Positions 58,932-64,000 of a stretch of DNA of 64,000 nt are shown one piece after another (positions within the stretch are counted from its first letter, which is position 1; each line of letters begins with the position of its first letter). A model generated the notes under the pieces. That model saw only the letters and a list, made by a program, of their open reading frames with translations, was not told the origin of the DNA and made no database searches. The translations under genes were made by a program, and so were the position numbers. Origin of the DNA: Aromatoleum evansii (GTDB lineage Bacteria; Pseudomonadota; Gammaproteobacteria; Burkholderiales; Rhodocyclaceae); the NCBI RefSeq assembly GCF_012910805.1, contig NZ_WTVK01000021.1, positions 24,753 through 88,752 of the forward strand, given 5' to 3'.

Positions 58932-60305
58932 TCATAGCTTCTTCACGAACACTTTCGAGCGACGCTGGTAGTTGTACAGCTCGCGCTTCTTCTGCGGCAG
59001 GGCCTCGGGGCCGATCTCGCTGAAGCCGCGCTCGCGGAACCAGTGTGCGGTGCGTGTCGTGAGCACGAAGAGACGCTCGAGGCGCTGATTGCGTGCGCGC
59101 TGCTCGATGCGACGCAGCAACTGGTCACCGAGCCCCGCGCGGCGATATTCAGGCGTGACGGCAAGGCAGGCGAGCTCCGCCGCACGTTCGTCCGAAAACG
59201 GATACAGCGCTGCGCAACCGACGAGCACCCCGTCATGCTCGACGACCGAGAAGCGGTCGATCTCCTGCTCCAGCAGTTCGCGTCCGCGCCGCACCAGCGT
59301 GCCGTCCGCCTCCATCGGCGAGATCAGCGCAACCAGCGCGGCGACATCCTCGAAGCTCGCGTCGCGCAGGCGGAACAGGGGATCGCGCGACACGACCGTG
59401 CCCACGCCGGCGTGGGTGAAGAACTCCAGCAGCAGGCCGCCGTCCTTGTCGTGATCGATGAGGTGCACGCGGGCGACGCCACGCCGCACCGCCCGGATCG
59501 CGCACGGCAGGTACAGGTCCAGGTCCTCGGTGAGTCCCTCCCCCGCATTGAACATGCGCTCGGCCTCGTCGGCGGTCACCGAGTCGATCAAGCGCTGGTC
59601 GGCATCCAGCAGGCCCGGCGCGTCGCACAGGTAGATCAGCTTCTCGGCCTTCACCGCAACGGCCACCGCCTCGGCGACCTCCTCCATGCTGAGATTGAAG
59701 ATCTCCCCCGCCGGCGACACGCCCATCGGCGAGATCAGCACGACGTTCTGCTGGTCGAGGTCGGCGTTGATCTCCTCGGCGATGATCTTGCGCACGGCAC
59801 CGGTGTATTGATAGTCGACGCCATCGACGACGCCGACCGGACGCGCCGTGATGAAGTTGCCGCCCGTCACGCGCATGTAGCTGCCGGCCATCGGCGTGTT
59901 GGGCAAACCCTGCGATAGCAGGGCTTCCACTTCGAGGCGCGTCACCGCCATCGCGGCCTTGACGCATTCGAGCGCCTCGGCGTCGGTCACGCGCAGGCCG
60001 TTGTGATAGCGCGGCTCCAGTCCGCGCCGCGCGAGTTCGGCTTCGATCTGCGGCCGGGCGCCGTGCACGAGGACGAGGCGGATGCCCAGCGCGGCGAGCA
60101 GGTTGCAGTCGTAGGCGAGGCTCTGTGCGCGAGCGCCGGCGGCGACCTCCCCGCCGAAGGCGATGACGAAGGTGCGCCCGCGGAATGCATGGATGTAGGG
60201 TGCGGCCCCGCGCACCCAGGCCACGAACTGCTCCGTCGACGCCGCAATATCGGATGCAGCCACACTGGCGCCGGCACTGGAGTTGGGGTTGGGGTTGCCA
60301 CTCAA
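58932..60305 (-). CDS. argA: N-acetylglutamate synthase
   Basis: First step of arginine synthesis. About 457 residues: an amino-acid-kinase domain that senses arginine (RGRTFVIAFGGEVAAG, LVLVHGARPQIEAEL) and a C-terminal GNAT acetyltransferase domain (LAVTPEYRRAGLGDQLLRRIEQ). The start is uncertain. A TTG at 60305 gives the longest protein, with a proline- and asparagine-repeat N-terminus. A GTG at 60263 gives a more usual N-terminus before EQFVAWVRGAAPYI. No ribosome-binding site decides it. TAGAAT at 60368-60373 (minus strand) could be its -10. Confidence 0.94.
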   Translation of the reverse strand: MSGNPNPNSSAGASVAASDIAASTEQFVAWVRGAAPYIHAFRGRTFVIAFGGEVAAGARAQSLAYDCNLLAALGIRLVLVHGARPQIEAELARRGLEPRYHNGLRVTDAEALECVKAAMAVTRLEVEALLSQGLPNTPMAGSYMRVTGGNFITARPVGVVDGVDYQYTGAVRKIIAEEINADLDQQNVVLISPMGVSPAGEIFNLSMEEVAEAVAVAVKAEKLIYLCDAPGLLDADQRLIDSVTADEAERMFNAGEGLTEDLDLYLPCAIRAVRRGVARVHLIDHDKDGGLLLEFFTHAGVGTVVSRDPLFRLRDASFEDVAALVALISPMEADGTLVRRGRELLEQEIDRFSVVEHDGVLVGCAALYPFSDERAAELACLAVTPEYRRAGLGDQLLRRIEQRARNQRLERLFVLTTRTAHWFRERGFSEIGPEALPQKKRELYNYQRRSKVFVKKL

Positions 60306-60452
60306 ATCATCACCATCAGGAAGTCGGAAAGCTCGCCGGAGCGACGCCGCGCACGCGTGCCCGACCCATTCTAGCGGAATACATTACACGTCGCGTCGCG
60401 CATCGGGGCGTTACTTCCGCACGCGATCAGGACATCGGCACCGCCGCGTCCG

Positions 60453-61940
60453 TCAGTGTCCCAAAGCGGACTCGAGCCGCTCGCACAAGGTACGCAGCAC
60501 CTTGATGCGGGCAAACAGCTTGTTGTCCGCCTCGACCAGGGTCCACGGCGAGGTCTCGGTGCTGGTGCGATCGACCATGTCGCACACGGCACGGGCGTAG
60601 TCGTCCCATCGTTCGCGGTTGCGCCAGTCCTCGGCGGTGATCTTGAAGCGCTTGTGCGCTTCGGCTTCGCGCTGGCGAAATCGTTCCAGCTGCTCGTCCT
60701 TGCCGATCTGCAGCCAGAACTTGACCACCACCGCCCCGGCGTCCGCCAGCTGGTCCTCGAAGTCGTTGATCTCCGAATACGCGCGCATCCAGTCCGCCTC
60801 CGAGCAGAAGCCCTCCACCCGCTCGACGAGCACCCGGCCGTACCACGAGCGATCGAAGATCGCGACGCGGCCCTGGCGCGGCAGGTGGCGCCAGAAGCGC
60901 CACAGGTAGGGCTGGGCGCGCTCCTCCTCGGTCGGGGCCGCAACCGGCACTACCTGGTACTGGCGTGCGTCGAGCGCCGCGGTGACGCGACGGATCGTGC
61001 CGCCCTTCCCCGCGGCATCCGCCCCCTCGAACACGAGCACGAGCGCGCGGTTGCGGAAGGACTCGTCGCGCGTGAGCAGCGCGAGCCGCCCCTGATAGCG
61101 CTCGAGGAGCTCCTGGTATTCCTTCTTGTCCAGCGCCTGCCGCAACACCAGGCTGCCGAGCAGGTTGCGCGCATCGGGCGCGGGCGGCAAGGGAGGCGCC
61201 GTCTGGCGCGCCACCCAGTGGTGCGCATCGGCATCGAGGCGCTTGCGCATGGCATCGAGCAGGGTGCGTGCCGCGAAGAGCTCGCGGTAGCACGGATCGG
61301 AACCGTCGACGATCATCCACGGCGCATCGCCCGTGCTGGTATGGCGCAGCGTGTGCTCGGCGACCTCACGATAGCGGTCGTAGTGCTCGTAGGCATGCCA
61401 GTCCTGCTCGGTGACCCGCCAACGCGTGCGCGGATCCTTTTCCAGCGCCTTGAGGCGCTTGCGCTGTCCGTCCTTGGACAGGTGAAACCACAGCTTCAGG
61501 AGCAGCACCCCCTCGCGCACCAGCATCGCCTCGAAGCGGTTGATCTCGTCGAGGCGCTGGTCGAGGTCGGCCTTCTTCGACATCTTCTCGACGCGCTCGC
61601 GCATCGGATCCGTGTACCAGTTGCCGAACAGGATGCCGATGCGCCCGCGCGGCGGCAGCGCCCGCCAGAAGCGCCACATGAAGGGGCGCTCTGCCTCGTC
61701 GGTGGTCGGCGAATCGAAGGCCAGGGTCTGGATGTGGCGCGGGTCCATCCACTCGTTGAGCAGATTCACCGTCTCGCCCTTGCCGGCGCCGTCGATGCCG
61801 TTGATCAGCACCACGACGGCGAAGGACTTCGCCTCGAGGAGATCGAATTGCGCGTCGAGCAACTGCGCGCGCAGCTCCGGTTCGGCTGCGTCGTACTCTT
61901 CCTTGTCGACCTTGTGGCCCAGTTCAGCCGATTCGAACAT
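60453..61940 (-). CDS. pap: Polyphosphate:AMP phosphotransferase (two-domain PPK2)
   Basis: 495 residues built from two PPK2 domains in tandem. Each has a Walker A motif, GIDGAGKGE at 48-56 and EGADAAGKGGTIRR near 307. Each also has the PPK2 lid segments FMWRFWRALPPRGRIGILFG and YLWRFWRHLPRQGRVAIFDR. Two-domain (class II) members phosphorylate AMP to ADP with polyphosphate, whereas one-domain members phosphorylate ADP or GDP. It lies between rsmE and argA on the same strand. A stress energy-recovery role is inferred. Confidence 0.93.
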   Translation of the reverse strand: MFESAELGHKVDKEEYDAAEPELRAQLLDAQFDLLEAKSFAVVVLINGIDGAGKGETVNLLNEWMDPRHIQTLAFDSPTTDEAERPFMWRFWRALPPRGRIGILFGNWYTDPMRERVEKMSKKADLDQRLDEINRFEAMLVREGVLLLKLWFHLSKDGQRKRLKALEKDPRTRWRVTEQDWHAYEHYDRYREVAEHTLRHTSTGDAPWMIVDGSDPCYRELFAARTLLDAMRKRLDADAHHWVARQTAPPLPPAPDARNLLGSLVLRQALDKKEYQELLERYQGRLALLTRDESFRNRALVLVFEGADAAGKGGTIRRVTAALDARQYQVVPVAAPTEEERAQPYLWRFWRHLPRQGRVAIFDRSWYGRVLVERVEGFCSEADWMRAYSEINDFEDQLADAGAVVVKFWLQIGKDEQLERFRQREAEAHKRFKITAEDWRNRERWDDYARAVCDMVDRTSTETSPWTLVEADNKLFARIKVLRTLCERLESALGH

Positions 61941-61952
61941 CGTGCAGCCTCC

Positions 61953-62675
61953 TCAAAAGTCGCCCCATACGGCCTGCAGCGCGGCGATCGCGGCCAAGCC
62001 CGCGGTCTCGGTGCGCAGCACGCGCGGCCCCAGTCCCATGCCGGCGCAGCCCGCGCGGCGACAGGCCGCCAGCTCCTCCTCGGACCAGCCCCCTTCGGGG
62101 CCGATCAGCAGGTGCACCTCCCCCGCCGGACGCCCGGCGTCGAGCAGGCGCTGCGTGGCCGCCGGATCGAGGATCAGCCGCGCCCCCTCGCAAGGACGTG
62201 CCAGGTAGTCGTGCAATCCCGTGATCGGCGCGACCGCCGGCACGCGGTTGCGTCCGCACTGCTCGCACGCCGACACGGCGACCTGCTGCCAGTGCTCGAC
62301 GCGCTTCGCCGCACGCTCTCCGGCCAGCCGCAGCACGGAGCGTTCCGCCTGCACCGGCACGATGGCGGCGACACCCAGCTCGACCGCTTTCTGCACGATC
62401 CAGTCCATCTTGTCGCCGCTCGCGAGTGCCTGCACCAGCACCAGCCGCAGCGGCGACTCGCGCTCGATGTCGCGCCGCTCCAGCAGTTCGGCGAAACACT
62501 GCTTGCCGCGCAGCCGCAGCACGGCGGTGACCTCGCCGCCGCTGCCGTCGAACAGGATGACTGGATCGCCGTCGCGCAGGCGCAGCACGCGCGCGGCATG
62601 ATGGGCCAGCGCCTCGGGCAGCTGGATCTCGCCGGCGGCCGGCAGCGGGAGGGGGCAAAAGAAGCGCGAAATCAT
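61953..62675 (-). CDS. rsmE: 16S rRNA (uracil-1498-N3)-methyltransferase
   Basis: 240-residue SPOUT methyltransferase acting on U1498 of 16S rRNA. It has the N-terminal PUA-like part (ALAHHAARVLRLRDGD), then DKMDWIVQKAVELGVAAIVP and the knot LLIGPEGGWSEEEL with GLGPRVLRTETA. A perfect TATAAT on the same strand lies only 8 bases before the ATG, so the mRNA may be almost leaderless. It is the first gene ahead of pap. Confidence 0.95.
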   Translation of the reverse strand: MISRFFCPLPLPAAGEIQLPEALAHHAARVLRLRDGDPVILFDGSGGEVTAVLRLRGKQCFAELLERRDIERESPLRLVLVQALASGDKMDWIVQKAVELGVAAIVPVQAERSVLRLAGERAAKRVEHWQQVAVSACEQCGRNRVPAVAPITGLHDYLARPCEGARLILDPAATQRLLDAGRPAGEVHLLIGPEGGWSEEELAACRRAGCAGMGLGPRVLRTETAGLAAIAALQAVWGDF

Positions 62676-62683
62676 CGTGGTGT

Positions 62684-62689
62684 ATTATA
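62684..62689 (-). promoter_or_regulatory. Consensus -10 (TATAAT) just before rsmE
   Basis: On the minus strand TATAAT ends 8 bases before the rsmE ATG, predicting a start point 2-3 bases before it. I found no -35 match at 16-18 bases. Confidence 0.4.
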
Positions 62690-62730
62690 AGGACACTACC
62701 TTCCCGCGAGACCCTGCGCCCGATCCGGCC

Positions 62731-62856
62731 ATGATTTTCAGCGTCCCCGACCGCCCTTTGTGCACCTCCCCCGCGCCCGCCCGCACGGCGCACGGGTTTG
62801 CCCGCGCCGGCACCCTCGCAGCCGCAGCCGGGCACCTCGCAGCGGGGCGACGCTGA
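62731..62856 (+). CDS. Possible 41-codon upstream ORF overlapping the phosphatase start
   Basis: Starts MIFSVPDRPLCTSP and ends in TGATG, the stop overlapping the next start codon by one base. Third codon positions are mostly G or C, as in real genes here, but a GC-rich background produces such frames by chance. No ribosome-binding site is obvious. It may couple translation to the next gene. Confidence 0.25.
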   Translation: MIFSVPDRPLCTSPAPARTAHGFARAGTLAAAAGHLAAGRR

Positions 62857-63665
62857 TGCCCACGGCCAGCCAAAGGCTCGCGCAGGCGCGGGCGCTCGAA
62901 TCGCTGGTGCGCGACGTCGCGCGCGAGGTGATCCTGCCGCGCTACCTCAAGACCGCGCGCAACCGCAAGGCGGACGGCACGCTGTTCACCGAGGCCGATC
63001 TCGAATCGCAACGCCGCTTTTCCGAGGAACTGCCCAAGCTTGCGCCCGGGGCCGTGCTCGGCGAGGAGATGAGCGCCGCGGAGCAGGCACACCTGTGGAG
63101 CGACGGACGAAGCGGCCTGTGGTGCATCGACCCCATCGACGGCACCACGAATTTCGCCAACGGCATCCCCTTCTTTGCCGTCTCGATCGCCTATCTGGTC
63201 AATCACGAGCCACGCTACGGCGTCGTCTACAACCCGGTGACCGACGAATCCTTCTACGCGGCCAAAGGCGCCGGCGCCTTCCTCAACGGCGTCGAACTAC
63301 CGCTGCGCGTGGCTGCGGCACATCTGTCGGATGCGGTGGCCGGCATCGACTTCAAGCGCATCAGCCACCACCTCGGCGATGAACTCGCCGTGCGCCCGCC
63401 CTATTTTTCGCAGCGCAATTTCGGCTCCAGCGCGCTCGAATGGTGCTTCGTCGCCGCGGGACGGCTGGACGTGTATGTGCACGGCGGGCAGATGCTGTGG
63501 GACTATGCGGCGGGCAAGCTGATCCTCGAGGAGGCGGGCGGCAAGGCGAGCGGACTGGATGGCGGGACGGTGATCGCCGGCCCGTCGATCAAGCGCGGCG
63601 TGATCGCCGCTGCCAGCCCCTCCCTGTTCACCGAGTGGCGCAACTGGGTCAGCGCCCACTCCTGA
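62856..63665 (+). CDS. Inositol monophosphatase family protein
   Basis: 269-residue magnesium-dependent sugar phosphatase. The metal site is GEE (69-71) and IDPIDGTTNF (91-100), with the C-terminal third-metal segment QMLWDYAAGKLILEEAGG. It may act on inositol phosphate or histidinol phosphate, or be a SuhB- or CysQ-like phosphatase; substrate cannot be fixed. The ATG at 62856 was chosen over in-frame upstream codons, which encode an arginine-rich, non-conserved extension. It diverges from rsmE. Confidence 0.9.
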   Translation: MPTASQRLAQARALESLVRDVAREVILPRYLKTARNRKADGTLFTEADLESQRRFSEELPKLAPGAVLGEEMSAAEQAHLWSDGRSGLWCIDPIDGTTNFANGIPFFAVSIAYLVNHEPRYGVVYNPVTDESFYAAKGAGAFLNGVELPLRVAAAHLSDAVAGIDFKRISHHLGDELAVRPPYFSQRNFGSSALEWCFVAAGRLDVYVHGGQMLWDYAAGKLILEEAGGKASGLDGGTVIAGPSIKRGVIAAASPSLFTEWRNWVSAHS

Positions 63666-63743
63666 CCGCGCGGCAGCCGGCCCGAGTCGAACGCACACGA
63701 ACCCTGCCATGCCCCCCCGCCGCAGCGTCCCCGGAAACGATTC

Positions 63744-64000
63744 ATGACTTCATCCGTCCCCACACCCACCGGCTTGCAGGAACGCCGCTCTCATCACCGC
63801 GTCCGCGAGATCTTCATCGAGGCATGCGAACTGATCATGCCCTTCTTTGCCCGGGAAAACCGCTGGGGCAACTCGACCCTCGACCACCTCGCCTACCGCG
63901 TGCTGCGCGACCATTACCCCGAGCTCTCCTTCGAGGAAGTGCACGTGCTGGTCGTCGCCGCACACCGCGTCCATACCGGCCGCGGCCGTAGCCCCCGCCC
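63744..64000 (+). CDS. Hypothetical protein (3' end beyond window)
   Basis: The 85 visible residues start MTSSVPTPTGLQERRSHHRV and contain EIFIEACELIMPFFARENRW and LDHLAYRVLRDHYPELSFEE. The visible part has no signal peptide or membrane helix and looks helical. I do not recognise the family. It follows the inositol-phosphatase gene after 78 bases in the same direction. Codon use and the continuous frame to the window edge support a real gene. Confidence 0.7.
   Translation, partial: MTSSVPTPTGLQERRSHHRVREIFIEACELIMPFFARENRWGNSTLDHLAYRVLRDHYPELSFEEVHVLVVAAHRVHTGRGRSPR

Overview
This window is ordinary core chromosome from a high-GC betaproteobacterium. The organism is most likely in the Rhodocyclales, near Azoarcus, Aromatoleum or Thauera. 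That placement is an inference from gene content and order: nit-yhdP-glnE, glyA-nrdR-ribD, moeB next to ctpA-envC-gpmA, rhodanese-grxC-secB-gpsA, comF next to the biotin genes, and the proteins' overall character. I see about 61 protein genes, two of them cut by the window edges. I see no rRNA, tRNA, CRISPR array, prophage or intact insertion sequence. Coding density is very high. The widest gap between genes is about 400 bases (19483-19888) and holds two terminators and a palindromic element.

Layout. 1-6100 (minus strand): tldD (partial), a nitrilase-family amidase and the AsmA-like giant yhdP. 6200-12400 (plus): glnE, a CYTH-CHAD triphosphatase, sixA and two proteins of unknown function. 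12460-14760 (minus): mnmA, an unknown exported protein and a Nudix hydrolase. 14959-19482 (plus): an ion-transporter-superfamily antiporter, ilvE, a small zinc-binding protein, an NTF2-like protein and a phosphohexomutase. 19889-24653: alaS, a 52-residue membrane protein, a cobalamin adenosyltransferase and DAHP synthase. 24920-27966 (plus): an ECF sigma factor, its membrane anti-sigma factor and the periplasmic methionine sulfoxide reductase pair msrP-msrQ. They are followed convergently by mog and darP, then pmbA. 30723-36138 (plus): a TRAP transporter with two tandem substrate-binding proteins resembling TakP, plus a histidine phosphatase. 36252-39191: glyA, nrdR and ribD. 39204-44133 (minus): moeB, an unknown protein, ctpA, envC and gpmA. 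44294-47331 (plus): an ArsR-type regulator, a membrane rhodanese, grxC, secB, an SH3-like protein and gpsA. 47439-51243: trmL, comF, bioB, bioC and a HAD phosphatase. 51271-53881: hemB, engB and cytochrome c4. 54051-56772 (plus): moeA, rpiA and phoU. 56870-62675 (minus): yggX, a PAS-GGDEF protein, argA, a two-domain polyphosphate:AMP phosphotransferase and rsmE. 62856-64000 (plus): an inositol-phosphatase-family gene and a truncated unknown gene.

Functional threads. Molybdenum cofactor genes (mog, moeB, moeA) occur with the Mo-enzyme msrP. TldD and PmbA, the two halves of one protease, are both present but about 28 kb apart. Phosphate and polyphosphate handling recurs (CYTH-CHAD, SixA, PhoU, PPK2-type Pap). 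Sulfur and redox genes cluster at 44.3-45.4 kb.

The most interesting unexplained signal is between hemB and engB. Three consecutive stem-loops, ending in a strong intrinsic terminator, lie on the plus strand where no protein gene precedes them. Their loops are C-rich, and one reads CACCTCCCT, which shares CACCTCC with the 3' end of 16S rRNA. I read this as a candidate small regulatory RNA at a locus equivalent to Spot 42/ErsA. Second-rank signals are a 68-base nested palindromic element between the anti-sigma gene and msrP, and a 41-base nested palindrome in the pgm-alaS gap.
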